A stretch of 64,000 nt of DNA from Nostoc flagelliforme FACHB-838 (GCF_014698065.1 NZ_JACJSI010000012.1:80675-144674); one strand, 5' to 3'; counted from the first letter of the stretch, positions 8,432-19,176 are shown. Notes: generated by a model not told the origin, from the letters alone. Numbers and translations: made by a program.

Positions 8432-9421
8432 ATGCCAGTTTATGTTTACTGGGGTGAAGATGATTTTGCTATGGAAAAAGCGATCGCTATGCTGCGCGAT
8501 CGCGTCCTCGATCCCCAATGGATAAGTTTTAATTACACTGCATTTTCCCCAGATCAGGCTGATGCTGCCATTCAGGGGTTAAATCAGGTCATGACACCCA
8601 CTTTTGGCGCTGGTGGGCGCTTGGTATGGCTGATAAATACTACTCTTTGCCAGCACTGTCCAGATAATGTGTTGGCAGAATTGGGGCGATCGCTACCTGT
8701 GATTGCCGAAAATTCATTTTTATTACTCACTAGTCGTAACAAGCCAGATGAACGCCTCAAATCCACGAAATTGTTAAAACAGTTTGCCACTGAATTCCGA
8801 GAATTCCCCCTCATTCCCCCTTGGAAAACAGAATTACTGGTGCAATCTGTTAATCAAGCAGCCCAGACTGTAGGCGTAAAGCTGACTGCCAATACTGCTC
8901 AGTTGTTGGCAGATTCTGTAGGCAATGATACACGGCTTCTCTACAATGAATTAGAGAAATTGCGGCTATATGCCCAAGGTAATAATAAGCCTTTAGACAC
9001 AGATACCGTTACCAAGTTAGTAAGAAATACTACTCAAAATAGCTTACAATTAGCAGCAGCAATCAGAACAGGAGATACACCTAAAGCTTTGACAACACTG
9101 GCAGATTTGAGCAATGCTTCCGAACCAGGATTACGGATAGTTGCCATGCTGATTGGACAATTTCGCACGTGGCTGTGGGTGAAGATTATGATGGAAAGTG
9201 GGGAGCGCAATCAACAAGCGATCGCCCAAGCTGCTGATATCGGTAATCCCAAACGGATCTACTTCTTACAGCAAGAAATCAGGCTGCTTTCTGTGCAACA
9301 GTTAATCTCTTGCTTACCTCTACTACTAGAGTTAGAAGTGAGTCTCAAGCAAGGATCATCACAAATGTCAACACTCCAGACTAAAGTAATCGAACTTTGT
9401 CAAGTTTGCCGAGGAAAGTGA
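8432..9421 (+). CDS. holA: DNA polymerase III delta subunit
   Basis: About 329 residues starting MPVYVYWGEDDFAMEKAI. The clamp-loader delta features follow: PxxxxxRLVWL-type strand, LLLTSRNKPDERLKSTKLL, WKTELLV, and the helical segment GNDTRLLYNELEKL. Delta opens the beta sliding clamp within the clamp-loader complex. The frame is open to an ATG at 8399, but AAGAGG lies at good spacing before the ATG at 8432, which also matches the usual start of the family. No DELxxR-type sensor motif is expected in delta. Monocistronic. Confidence 0.92.
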   Translation: MPVYVYWGEDDFAMEKAIAMLRDRVLDPQWISFNYTAFSPDQADAAIQGLNQVMTPTFGAGGRLVWLINTTLCQHCPDNVLAELGRSLPVIAENSFLLLTSRNKPDERLKSTKLLKQFATEFREFPLIPPWKTELLVQSVNQAAQTVGVKLTANTAQLLADSVGNDTRLLYNELEKLRLYAQGNNKPLDTDTVTKLVRNTTQNSLQLAAAIRTGDTPKALTTLADLSNASEPGLRIVAMLIGQFRTWLWVKIMMESGERNQQAIAQAADIGNPKRIYFLQQEIRLLSVQQLISCLPLLLELEVSLKQGSSQMSTLQTKVIELCQVCRGK

Positions 9422-9530
9422 CAATCAAATATAAAAGCTTGATGTATTGAGCAGTTGCTGGAACTTCCAACTCCGAAAATAATTCAAAGTCCTTATAATA
9501 TCCCTGATGTAGTTTTGTGTCACATACTAT

Positions 9531-10013
9531 ATGAAGAAAATTTCCGATTTATTTTCCCGTTCCAGCCGAAAGCGAATTCTTTGGCAATCATTCTTTTTCG
9601 GCGCGATCGCTTCTGCTAGTCTGATTTCTAATTCTTTTTTATTGAGTTCAAAAGCTGACGCTCAAACTCCAGCACCAATAGTTAACAATACTGAAATTAA
9701 CAGTTACGCTCAAGCTGTACTAGCAATGGAACCAGCCCGTCAAAATGCCTTTGAAGAAATTAAAAAACTTATTGGCAACGGAGAAATTCCTAAAATTGTT
9801 TGTAACGATTCAAACAGCATAAATGGTCTTCCCCGGAAGGCTCAAGATATCGCGGTAAATTACTGTACTCGCTCTCAAAAAATTGTCGAAGATAATGGTT
9901 TAAGCATTGATCAATTTAATAAAATTACTATAGAGTTACAAAACAACAATATGTTAAAACGGCAGGTTTACAACACCCTATTACGCTTGCAACAGACTCC
10001 TGAATCTCCGTAA
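9531..10013 (+). CDS. Secreted DUF4168 protein
   Basis: A 160-residue protein with an N-terminal signal peptide (basic RSSRKR, a hydrophobic stretch of about 20 residues, cleavage near ADAQT). The mature part follows the DUF4168 pattern: a helical segment beginning INSYAQAVLAMEPARQNAF, a pair of cysteines (IVCND and VNYCTRS) and SIDQFNKIT. The family is exported or periplasmic and of unknown function. It stands alone between holA and a divergent-end regulator gene. Confidence 0.8.
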   Translation: MKKISDLFSRSSRKRILWQSFFFGAIASASLISNSFLLSSKADAQTPAPIVNNTEINSYAQAVLAMEPARQNAFEEIKKLIGNGEIPKIVCNDSNSINGLPRKAQDIAVNYCTRSQKIVEDNGLSIDQFNKITIELQNNNMLKRQVYNTLLRLQQTPESP

Positions 10014-10056
10014 GGAGAAGGATTAATTAAATAGATTCTGATTGCAGTAATACTAT

Positions 10057-10668
10057 TTAAGCTACAAGATATGCTTGTCGTTTGGTGTGAATATTTTTCA
10101 TGTGCTTTTTCACTGTATTGATTGTGATGTAAAGCTTAGTGGCAATTTCTTTGTAGCTGTAGTTGTTTCTATAGAGAAACCAAATTTCAGCTTCTCGCGG
10201 TGTCAAGTCAAATTTTTTAACTTCAGTGATTGCTAAACTTTTCAAAGACTCATATTGATTTTCGATAGTCAGTAATAAGCAAGGCACTTGAAACCCATCT
10301 ATATGTAGCAGTCTTACCTTGATACGAAAAACATTTGACTTATCAACTACAATTTCATCCGACAGAAGGATCAGTTTATCAGAAAACAAATACCCACTGC
10401 TAAGTAACGATTCACAAAGATTCCAGATGACTGGCGGTACAAAATTTTGGTTGAAATTGCCTTGCTTGAATTGGCAACATAGGCGAAGAGCAGATGCATT
10501 AGCATGAATGATTTCACCTGTTTGGCTTAAAATTAATATCCCCTCTTCTAAGCCTTCAATCACTTCTTGTAAAAAATCAGCCCGCTTCGAGTCATGTAAT
10601 TCAATAGCATCTAGCTGTTGTAATTCAACTACTGTTTCTTTCACTAATGTCTTTGTTAAAGCAATCAT
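10057..10668 (-). CDS. PAS-LuxR type transcriptional regulator
   Basis: A 203-residue protein. Residues about 30-135 resemble a PAS sensor (GLEEGILILSQTGEIIHANA). The C-terminus is a LuxR/GerE helix-turn-helix (LTPREAEIWFLYRNNYSYKE followed by ITINTVKKHMKNI). No receiver domain is present, so it is not a classical two-component regulator; the PAS domain presumably senses a ligand or redox state. The gene lies divergent to a long spacer and to a tiny open frame at 10682. The target genes are unknown. Confidence 0.85.
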   Translation of the reverse strand: MIALTKTLVKETVVELQQLDAIELHDSKRADFLQEVIEGLEEGILILSQTGEIIHANASALRLCCQFKQGNFNQNFVPPVIWNLCESLLSSGYLFSDKLILLSDEIVVDKSNVFRIKVRLLHIDGFQVPCLLLTIENQYESLKSLAITEVKKFDLTPREAEIWFLYRNNYSYKEIATKLYITINTVKKHMKNIHTKRQAYLVA

Positions 10669-10681
10669 AGGAGGTTTATTA

Positions 10682-10723
10682 ATGTATAAAATATTGTTTA
10701 TTGGTGAAATTCATAATATTTGA
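10682..10723 (+). CDS. Micro-ORF of 13 codons with perfect Shine-Dalgarno
   Basis: AGGAGG at 10669-10674 is followed after seven bases by ATG and the short frame MYKILFIGEIHNI-stop. It is divergent from, and directly abuts, the start of the regulator gene. It could be a leader peptide or a chance match; nothing else supports it. Confidence 0.25.
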   Translation: MYKILFIGEIHNI

Positions 10724-11297
10724 AATATGCGCTATCTATTTTTTACATAATTAATGCGTTAAGGAGATTAAAAGGCAAACAAAAAGTGTCTTAACAACGT
10801 TATGCAAGGAGTGAATAGTACAAACTAATTACGCTCGCTAAGGGAAAGGAAAGTCTAATTTTTACAATTAATCTCCTAAAGTACCTAAGTTCCAGTTGAT
10901 GTAGCCTAGTTGAATTGTTTTAGGCTACATAATTTAAATACAACTCTGAAATTGCCTATTTCGGAAACCTCATTGAAGATGTTTCTGCTCATATCTCCGT
11001 AGCTATGTCGACCTCTTTTTTAAGAGCTTAAAAGAGGAAAAGAGCAAGTTTTTTAAGAGAGGTTAAGGGAATATTCTCGTAATAAACAAGCTAGCCGAAC
11101 TATATTGAAGCCGCTGATACTAAGTACTCATCACCCTAATAGACAATAATTATTTACATTGAAATAAAAATACACACATCAATATTTATATAGTGTAGGT
11201 ATTCACCAACTACGCTAAATTGCAAATAAAAAAACTGCTTTTTGGTGAGGGACTTGCAAAAAATAAATTATCCAAAATTTCCCAATACCCATTCTCT
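10724..11297. other. AT-rich spacer, no gene
   Basis: The only structure is an inverted repeat GTAGCCTA/TAGGCTAC (about 10901-10928) with a short loop, and two near-copies of TTTTTTAAGAG around 11020-11060. No credible coding frame. Confidence 0.5.
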
Positions 11298-14200
11298 CTA
11301 AGTCCGTCCCACAAGGCTGGCGACTACTGTAGCTAACTCAGCAGCTTCAATAGGTTTAGGTAAATGTAGCTGATAACCTTCTTGTATAGCTCGCATCCGA
11401 TCTTCTGCGTTAGCATAAGTTATCAACGCGGCGGCGGGAATATTCCCCCCTAGTTCTGGTAGTTGCGATCGCACTTTACGTATCAAAGAGTAACCATCTT
11501 CCTGGGGCATACTGATGTCGCTAACTAGAGCATCTGGCTTCCACTGTGTAATTACTTGCAATGCTTCTTGAACTGATACTACAGCTTTAACTTCGGCTTG
11601 GCACTGTTCGAGTACTGTGGTTATGAATTCACGGGTATGGGCTTGATCATCTACCACTAGCACGCGCACGCCAAGTAGAGAAACAAAGGGAGAGGCACAA
11701 GGATTGAGGGGTACAGGAAGAGGCGGGGAAGCACTCTTTAAAAGCGGTAGTTTGACTGTAAACGTCGCTCCTTGCTCTTTACCTGGACTATCTGCGTCGA
11801 CAGCCCCACCATGTAATTCTACTAAATGACGGACGATCGCTAATCCTAACCCTAATCCACCGTATGTTCTAGTACTAGAACTATCAGCTTGACGAAAGCG
11901 ATCAAAAACGCAGGGAAGAAAATCAGGACTGATACCAATGCCTGTATCAACCACCTGAATTTGGGCATATTTATCCGTTGTCTGTTGTTTTTCTTGTCCA
12001 ATGACCACTGACAATCGCACCTCTACCCTTCCGCCGACGGGTGTGAATTTGATGGCATTGGATAGCAGATTCCAGATGATTTGTTGCAAGCGGTCGAAAT
12101 CACCAGAAACTAAGAATTGAGAATTTTCGCCCAGCTTGCTGTCCTCTGAGTATTGATTAGTTTGAGATTGTGCTTCTGGAAATTCTAGATTTTCATGATT
12201 AACTCCTAATCCCAAATCGGAATTTGGCGCGAAAGTTACCACGGGGAGTATCCCTGGTGGCGCATTTCGCGTTTCTTTTGAGGGAATGAGGGAAAATCTC
12301 AAATCGATTTCCTTAGACTGGGCGGCTAGACTAACAGTGTCAATGGCTGACTCAATTATCGGAGCTAAATTACAAGTACTGACATTGAGGCGTAACTTGC
12401 CCCTAATCATCCGCGATATATCCAGCAAATCTTCAATTAACTGGGTTTGCGCTTTAGCATTGCGTTCAATTGTCTCCGTAGCCCTGGCCATTTGGATATC
12501 ACTGAGCTTGCTTCGTTGTAATAATTGCGCCCAGCCAAGGATGGCATTGAGAGGCGATCGCAATTCGTGAGATAATACACCCAGAAACTCATCCTTCATG
12601 CGGTTGGCCTGTTGCAACTGCTCTGTTTGTTGTTGCAAAGAAGCAATTAAGCTAGCCCGTTCCATTGCGATCGCTATTTGGTCGCAGACTGCTTGCATCA
12701 TCCCCTTTTGATTCTCGGTGAAGCTTAACAGAGTGCGGCTGCCAAAACAAAGAGTGCCCAACAGCCGTCCTTGGGCGAGCAATGGGTAGGTATAATAAGC
12801 AGTAATACCTAACGAGCGAATCAATTCTGTTTGCGGGTCAGTGGATTGCTGTACATTCTCTACAGCGATAGGATGGCGTTTTTGGGCGGCAGCACCACAA
12901 ACCCCTTGGCCAAGTGCTAAACACTCAATTTCCTTTACCATCTCTTGGGTAATGCCAGTGTAAGTTCCTAAGCGCATTACCTGAGAGTTATCCTCAACCA
13001 AATAGTTAAAGTAAATATCTAAATCAATTTGGTCTCTTAGTTTTCGGTAGACGCTATCGATTAGTGCTACTGGTTGCTGACTCAATAGTAAATCGTTAGC
13101 TGTATCAAATAGTAGTTTTAGCCTTTTGTAACCTAACGAGAGTGCTTTTTGTGCCTCCTTGAGGTTGCTGATTTCTTGGAACACCAAAATACAGGTAGCC
13201 GGATGACCATGCATTGCTGGCAAGGTATCAGCAAATATTAATAGAGAACGCACACCACCGGGAGTATGCCAGTCTACCTCCACTCCATTCAGGCGTTCGC
13301 CACGGGCAACCCGCACTCCTGGCATAAGTTCATTGGGGATGCGATCACCAGCCGCATTTGTGTAGTGATAAACTGTGTGATACTCTGCGGCTGGTACACC
13401 TTTGGGAAATTCGCCCCCAGCTAATTCGTTAGCAGAGCGATTGGCAAAAGTTACCCGCCCTGTTCCGGGTTCGATAAATAGCAACGGTCTTGGCATCAGA
13501 TTTAACACATCCTCTAGCCATTTTTGTTGATTCCAGAGAACTTCCTCTGTTTGCTTGCGCTCCGTAATATCTAAAAATGCACCAACGCTTCCTCTGGTTT
13601 TACCCTCTTCGTCAAACAGGGGTGCAACGTACTCCAAGAGCTTGACGATTTTGCCATTGTCATGAACTACATCAACTTCAAAATCCAAAACTTCAACACC
13701 ATGAGCAGCAGAGTACTGCATTGGGAGTTCTTCTGTTGAGAGTTCCCTTCCTTCTTGGTAGATTTTAAAACTTGTTGGTTTTTCGTCCAACGCAGCACTG
13801 AGGGAGGCATTTGTATTTGGGGATATTCCTAACTGTTTGGCAAAAGAAGGGTTGACTTTGATATTTTGGCATTCTGGATCTTCAGCAATACCAATTCCAA
13901 TCGGAATTACTTCCAACAAAGTTTGTAACTCAGTAATGCGGCGCTGTAGATTCCTATTTAGTTGTAATATTTGTTCCTTGGCCTGTTTTTGTTCGCTGAT
14001 GTTGCGAGTTACAGTTGCTAAGGCAATTGGCTCACCTGTCTTCTTGTCTGTAACAGTGAAGATGTTGTAATCAACTGGTATCGGTTTACCTGTTTGAAGA
14101 TGGCAAAAGCAGAATTCTCCCTGCCAGCGCCCTTGTAAAAGCACAGTTGGCAGTATATGTTCTTGAAAATAGGGTTTGTCTTTGGGCATGACGTAATCTA

Positions 14201-15683
14201 ATACTGCCTTTTGCCTCACTTCTTCAAGGTTGGCAAGCCCTACCAGTTTTTGACCTGCATCATTTATGTAGAGTAATTCACCCTCAAGAGTGGCAATACT
14301 GATAAAGTCAGAGCTATTTTCTACCAGCGATACTAATTTTTGTTGCTCTGCTTCTGCTTCCTTGCGTTCGCTTAAGTCGAGAACAAACGCTACTGACTCT
14401 TTCCGGTTTTCTCCTAGTAGCACGTAACCAACTAAAACCGGGATGCGGCTACCATCCTTGCGGATATATTCTTTTTCGTAGGGTGTACAAGCAGCGTTGG
14501 TATTTTCTTGTGCTTCAGCAACACTTCGCTCATCCAAGTATAGATACTCTGATGGTGTGATATTGCTCCAATTTAACTTACCTGCTAACAAATCCTCCCG
14601 TGTGTAACCAATCATCCTCAGAAATTCGTCGTTTGCCTGCTCGATACCGCCAGATACGTCGCCAAACAGAATGCCGATAACGTTAGCATCGACAAAACTC
14701 CCCAGTTTAGCTTCGTAGGTTCTCAGTGTTTTTTGAGCGTAGTCGCGTTGATTGCTAAGACCTTCAATAACCGCCGCGCTTTGCCAAATTAAAATAGTAA
14801 AAATTACAATCAGGACGATCGCAAATATCGATATTGCAAACGCCGGATCGTATTGTTCTGCTCGTTGACCTTCAACAATTACCCAGCCTAATACAAAAGG
14901 TACTGCGATCGCAGCAACTAATAAACGACGTGCAAGTAAGCCACCGTAAGTATCACTTGTAACTACTTTCATTAACCCCTGTTCTGTCCGCGCCCATAAA
15001 AGGCCCATACTTAGTAAGCTGAACAATACCGCTGTATGTAAGGTCATTGAGGTTGTATAAGGGGCAAGTCCATAGAGAACTTTCACTTTGTAGACATAGC
15101 TCATCAGTGCTTGAAAAGAAATTAAGGTAGCTATCAGAGTAATAATCTGGGCATACCAATAACTGCGGTGGGTTTTTGGATGAATCAGAAACTGTAGGGC
15201 GACGCTGATTAGCATCAAGTTTAGTGCTGTGTTCGCCCCCATTCGCCCCGGATGCGATATCGCTATACTAGTTGGCACACGAAACACCAACTCATCAATA
15301 CCAAGATTCCAGCCGAACAGATATTGACAGAGTGTGAGTGTCGCAATTGTGGTGACAGCTATTGCACAGACGCTGGAAATTAAAATAGAGGGAAAGTGGG
15401 GGGAAATTTTTGAATTGTTTTTTCCTGTTCCCTCCTCCTTGCCCTTTTCTTTTAAAAATAGCCACAGCGACACACCACACAGCAAAAAACACAGCGCTGT
15501 GTTGACTTTCATTGTGGCAGGACTATCGTTAAAGCCGCGCTTGAGAACTTCAATGTCAAGCCACCAGCCAACTAACACCAAACTGCCAACCATTATAGAA
15601 ATTGCACTTGCGACTTTTGCCACAAGTAAATTTGTAGAGATTTTAAATCTATCTTGCAGCCGCAAGCGGTTAACATTTAACAT
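11298..15683 (-). CDS. Multi-PAS/GAF hybrid sensor histidine kinase with receiver domain
   Basis: A 1461-residue membrane sensor. Residues about 20-310 hold roughly eight transmembrane segments. Four PAS domains follow, starting near 329, 448, 583 and 721; then a GAF domain (about 853-1005), HisKA with phospho-accepting His1039 in LSHELRSPLNAI, and HATPase_c with the usual N, G1 and G2 boxes (NLLSNAIKFT, DTGIGI, GLGLGLAIV). A C-terminal receiver domain has Asp1389 in SDISMPQEDG. The HATPase region carries a long low-complexity insert between the helix after HisKA and the N box. The protein should autophosphorylate and pass phosphate to its own receiver and probably to an unidentified partner. 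The signal is unknown. It is not adjacent to a response regulator gene. Confidence 0.95.
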   Translation of the reverse strand: MLNVNRLRLQDRFKISTNLLVAKVASAISIMVGSLVLVGWWLDIEVLKRGFNDSPATMKVNTALCFLLCGVSLWLFLKEKGKEEGTGKNNSKISPHFPSILISSVCAIAVTTIATLTLCQYLFGWNLGIDELVFRVPTSIAISHPGRMGANTALNLMLISVALQFLIHPKTHRSYWYAQIITLIATLISFQALMSYVYKVKVLYGLAPYTTSMTLHTAVLFSLLSMGLLWARTEQGLMKVVTSDTYGGLLARRLLVAAIAVPFVLGWVIVEGQRAEQYDPAFAISIFAIVLIVIFTILIWQSAAVIEGLSNQRDYAQKTLRTYEAKLGSFVDANVIGILFGDVSGGIEQANDEFLRMIGYTREDLLAGKLNWSNITPSEYLYLDERSVAEAQENTNAACTPYEKEYIRKDGSRIPVLVGYVLLGENRKESVAFVLDLSERKEAEAEQQKLVSLVENSSDFISIATLEGELLYINDAGQKLVGLANLEEVRQKAVLDYVMPKDKPYFQEHILPTVLLQGRWQGEFCFCHLQTGKPIPVDYNIFTVTDKKTGEPIALATVTRNISEQKQAKEQILQLNRNLQRRITELQTLLEVIPIGIGIAEDPECQNIKVNPSFAKQLGISPNTNASLSAALDEKPTSFKIYQEGRELSTEELPMQYSAAHGVEVLDFEVDVVHDNGKIVKLLEYVAPLFDEEGKTRGSVGAFLDITERKQTEEVLWNQQKWLEDVLNLMPRPLLFIEPGTGRVTFANRSANELAGGEFPKGVPAAEYHTVYHYTNAAGDRIPNELMPGVRVARGERLNGVEVDWHTPGGVRSLLIFADTLPAMHGHPATCILVFQEISNLKEAQKALSLGYKRLKLLFDTANDLLLSQQPVALIDSVYRKLRDQIDLDIYFNYLVEDNSQVMRLGTYTGITQEMVKEIECLALGQGVCGAAAQKRHPIAVENVQQSTDPQTELIRSLGITAYYTYPLLAQGRLLGTLCFGSRTLLSFTENQKGMMQAVCDQIAIAMERASLIASLQQQTEQLQQANRMKDEFLGVLSHELRSPLNAILGWAQLLQRSKLSDIQMARATETIERNAKAQTQLIEDLLDISRMIRGKLRLNVSTCNLAPIIESAIDTVSLAAQSKEIDLRFSLIPSKETRNAPPGILPVVTFAPNSDLGLGVNHENLEFPEAQSQTNQYSEDSKLGENSQFLVSGDFDRLQQIIWNLLSNAIKFTPVGGRVEVRLSVVIGQEKQQTTDKYAQIQVVDTGIGISPDFLPCVFDRFRQADSSSTRTYGGLGLGLAIVRHLVELHGGAVDADSPGKEQGATFTVKLPLLKSASPPLPVPLNPCASPFVSLLGVRVLVVDDQAHTREFITTVLEQCQAEVKAVVSVQEALQVITQWKPDALVSDISMPQEDGYSLIRKVRSQLPELGGNIPAAALITYANAEDRMRAIQEGYQLHLPKPIEAAELATVVASLVGRT

Positions 15684-15874
15684 TTAGTGTTCTCTAACCG
15701 CATCTATCTAGCGTAGTAAACTTTTGTATTTCTTACGGGTTAATCATTAATACTATTTGTATTTTATGTTACCTATTGACTTGGTTTTCATCTATCTCTG
15801 TGCATATTTTTTTAGCACAATCAATTTTGAGTAGGAAATAATGGTGGCTCAAACAACCACCTTTGCGAGTATTT

Positions 15875-18235
15875 TCAGAATTGCAGGCTATGTCGCTTAC
15901 CATCATCCTGAAAACGCTGCTCTCCAACACCAACAAGTTCTACAATTACTTCACGCGGTGGAGGTGTCCATTCCCCAACTCTGGCTCCAATTTCCACTAC
16001 TGTTTGATTAGAGTCAGTAAATACGCTGATATTTGCTAGCGAAAACTTTTTATCTTGATACTTGTTTGTTTGTCCATCATCTTCAAATAGTTGATATTCG
16101 TTATTACCAGGCCAAATCCGTAACCGGATCTCGTCTAGTGGGGCTTGATCAACGTATTGCTTGACAGGTTGCATAGGAACGATCGCACCACCACGGACAT
16201 ACAGTGGCATTTTTTCCAGTGGTGCATGGGCCAGAATGTGAATCGGGCCTTCATAGCGATCGCCAGTCCACCAATCATACCAAGTGCCAGCGGGTAAGTA
16301 GACAGCTCGATGCTCAACTCCAGGACGGTAAATTGGTGCAGCCATCAGCGACGCACCTAGCAATACTTGATCGTAGAGGCTATAGGTTTTCGGATCGTTA
16401 GGGAAATGGTACAATAATGGTCTTAAAATCGGTGCGCCCGTCGTTGCCGCTTCCCAAAAAAGACTATAAATGTAGGGAAGTAGCTGATAACGTAGATTAA
16501 TGTATTCTCGACAAATATTTTCAACGCGATCGTCAAATACCCAAGGTTCATGACGAGCAGTAGACATTGCCGAATGACCGCGCATCAATGGGTAAAGCAT
16601 TCCTACCTGCATCCACCGAGCGAATAATTCAGCTGTGGCGTTACCAGCAAACCCGCCAATATCGCAACCCACAAACCCCACACCCGAAAGTCCCATATTG
16701 CAAAGCATCGGCAGAGACATTTCTAAATGCTCCCACAACGATTGGTTATCCCCCATCCACACAGAAGACCAGCGTTGCACACCAGCATAACCCGATCGCG
16801 TTAACACAAACGATCGCTGTGAACTTCGATGCCGTTCCAACCCTTCATAGCAAGCTTTAGCCATCATTAACCCATACAAGTTATGCACTTCTGTATGAGT
16901 AGAACCAGGCACAGAGAATTCTTTCCCCCCTGCCTCCTCACCCCCCTGCGGTGCATCTAAGGGAAACCAAATCTTTTCACCATCATCACCGAAAGGGCGA
17001 TCGTTTATGGCAGGTTCATTCATATCATTCCAAATTCCTGCCACACCAATATCAGTTAAGCTTTTGTGTAAATTACCCCACCAGTTAGACACATCAGGAC
17101 GTAAAAAGTCAGGAAAAACAGCTTTTTCTGGCCAAACATACCCGTGAAACAACGTACCATCAGCTTTACGCACAAAATAGTCGTTTTCTATTCCTTGGTC
17201 AAAAACATGATAATTACCTTCTGGTTCATACTTCACACCAGGGTCAATGATTGTGACTGTTTTGAAACCATCCTCTGCTAAATCACTAATGAGTTTTGCT
17301 GCGTTGGGGAAACGTTGAGGACTCCAAGTAAAGACTCGATAGCCCCGCATATAGTCAATATCCAAGTGAATAACATCGCAGGGAATGCGGCGTTGGCGAA
17401 ATTCCTTTGCTAGTTCCCGCACAACGGTTTCTGATTCATAACTCCAGCGACATTGATGATAACCTAGCGCCCATTTCGGCGGTAATGACATTCTCCCAGT
17501 TAGCTGAGTGTATGTGTTCAGGATTTGAGCAGGTTCGGGGCCGTAGATAATGTAATAATCCAATTCACCGCCACGAGTTTCCATCTTCCAAATACCTGGT
17601 TGTTCAGCGCCGATATCGAACTGACTCCAAAAAGAGGTGTTGAAAAAGATGCCATAACCTAACTCTGGGCGCAAAGCCATAAAAAATGGAATTGCTTGGT
17701 ACATTTCATCAGTGAGTGAATCATAATCTAGAGCATCCGTTGTCCAGTTGGTTTTCACTTCGCTGAGTTTATCCAGAAAGCCTGTGCGTTCACCAAAGCC
17801 ATAGAAATGTTCATCAGCTGCAATTTCTTTCCACCCTGCAACTGCACCCATCCGCCAACCTATACCCATCTCTGCATCTTGGGCAAAAGGGCGATTAGCT
17901 TTATCGAAACAGGCAATGCGACACTTTTCTCGCTGGATGCACACACGAATCTGTGCTGTTTCAATTTCTATTGTTGCTTCAGTTTCCTGCACTGTAAAAG
18001 GTGTTGTTGCCCATTCTCCATCATCTAGCGTCACTGCCCAAGGACGGCGAGGCATAAATTCCCCAGTCGGTGCGAAACGCACACGGAGTAAATTGGGCGC
18101 AAGTACGCTGATAGTAAGGCGTGAGTCGCCACAGTCAAAATTAACAATATTATTGTTCCAGGTTACAGATTTTACATTACTAACAGTTGTCCAAGGTTGG
18201 TTAGTTGTGGGTAGTTTTCCGAAATATTGGGGCAT
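15875..18235 (-). CDS. Glycoside hydrolase family 31 alpha-glucosidase
   Basis: A 786-residue GH31 enzyme. The nucleophile is Asp404 in GIWNDMNEPA and the probable acid/base is Asp496 in WMGDNQS. The N-terminal beta-sandwich (RVRFAPTGEF) and the C-terminal beta domains (LPAGTWYDWWTG, YVRGGAIVPMQP) are intact. It releases alpha-linked glucose from malto-oligosaccharides or related glucans. There is no signal peptide, so a cytoplasmic role in glycogen or oligosaccharide breakdown is likely. The gene stands alone, head-to-tail upstream of the sensor kinase on the same strand with a 190-bp gap. Confidence 0.95.
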   Translation of the reverse strand: MPQYFGKLPTTNQPWTTVSNVKSVTWNNNIVNFDCGDSRLTISVLAPNLLRVRFAPTGEFMPRRPWAVTLDDGEWATTPFTVQETEATIEIETAQIRVCIQREKCRIACFDKANRPFAQDAEMGIGWRMGAVAGWKEIAADEHFYGFGERTGFLDKLSEVKTNWTTDALDYDSLTDEMYQAIPFFMALRPELGYGIFFNTSFWSQFDIGAEQPGIWKMETRGGELDYYIIYGPEPAQILNTYTQLTGRMSLPPKWALGYHQCRWSYESETVVRELAKEFRQRRIPCDVIHLDIDYMRGYRVFTWSPQRFPNAAKLISDLAEDGFKTVTIIDPGVKYEPEGNYHVFDQGIENDYFVRKADGTLFHGYVWPEKAVFPDFLRPDVSNWWGNLHKSLTDIGVAGIWNDMNEPAINDRPFGDDGEKIWFPLDAPQGGEEAGGKEFSVPGSTHTEVHNLYGLMMAKACYEGLERHRSSQRSFVLTRSGYAGVQRWSSVWMGDNQSLWEHLEMSLPMLCNMGLSGVGFVGCDIGGFAGNATAELFARWMQVGMLYPLMRGHSAMSTARHEPWVFDDRVENICREYINLRYQLLPYIYSLFWEAATTGAPILRPLLYHFPNDPKTYSLYDQVLLGASLMAAPIYRPGVEHRAVYLPAGTWYDWWTGDRYEGPIHILAHAPLEKMPLYVRGGAIVPMQPVKQYVDQAPLDEIRLRIWPGNNEYQLFEDDGQTNKYQDKKFSLANISVFTDSNQTVVEIGARVGEWTPPPREVIVELVGVGEQRFQDDGKRHSLQF

Positions 18236-19176
18236 ATCAGTTATTGAGCAGGTTAATACTTGTCCGCATTCATGATTACAGAGATAATCAGCCTTAAACT
18301 CTTTCTTTCGCTAGAAGTTGGGTTAAATATGAGCAGATATTTTTTGCTTAAGGTTCGCTTTTCTGCTGCTAATTATCCTAGTTTTTGCCGTACCTTTGAA
18401 TAATTTTTTCTGGGACACATCTCTGGACATTCAGTCCGTTTAATTTGCTAACAGTAAAACTTCACCTAGTAGTACTGACTTCTGACGTTTACTTGCATCT
18501 TTAGATAACTTTATTTTGTTGATTTTATTTTTTTTGCAGTTATTTCTAGTTTTTTCAATGTTTGTTCAGCATATTTATTTGGCATAGCGCAGCATATCCA
18601 ATTTTACCACTGCAATAAGCTAACAATGTCAGTATCAATAAACAGATCCCAATTTACTAGGATCTGGCATTTATAGACTCGCCATAGCTAAGAAAAAAAT
18701 ATTTTTTTCTTATCCTGCCAACAGCCCACATCTCTCTAACGGAAGATTTTATTAGATATAGCTTCAGGTTTAATATTTGTTTTTCAGAATGTGTTGTATC
18801 AATAGAATTAACTTCAAAAACTCTGATAATAGTTTCATTTTTAGTGATAGGAGAATCTGCCTTAAGAGTCAAATATTTTACAAGATAATCTAATTGTTTT
18901 CAAGTATATAAAATTTTTGCAATTTCATCCCCTAATAAGCATATTTTTACGTCTATCATGATGCAGATACGTTATTTACAATAAATCGTCTAGGCTTATA
19001 CAATAACAAGCTGGAATACACATTTTAGCTTGGTTGTGGCAAGGTTGAAAGACACACAAAGGCACAATCATAGAAGGGAAAATATTTTGATATTTTTCCT
19101 TCTTATTTTCCTATCCCCTTTACCTCCATAACCTTCTTTCCAGCAGAATAAGTTAGGCTTGAGACTCTAAAAAAAT
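18236..19176. other. Long AT-rich spacer
   Basis: About 940 bp between divergent genes. It contains one weak minus-strand frame (18657-18872, listed separately) and a hairpin CAGATCC/GGATCTG (about 18643-18666). Nothing else recognised. Confidence 0.5.
18657..18872 (-). CDS. Doubtful hypothetical protein, 71 residues
   Basis: The frame begins MTLKADSPITKNETIIRVFE and is rich in charged residues. I recognise no family and see no strong ribosome-binding site. In its favour, a hairpin (CCAGATCC...GGATCTG on the minus strand) followed by TTTATT sits right at its stop codon, as a terminator would. Confidence 0.25.
   Translation of the reverse strand: MTLKADSPITKNETIIRVFEVNSIDTTHSEKQILNLKLYLIKSSVREMWAVGRIRKKYFFLSYGESINARS

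Noticed and set aside
15334..15687. Plus-strand frame of 117 codons over the kinase start
   Set aside because: It is the complement of membrane-helix codons of the sensor kinase.
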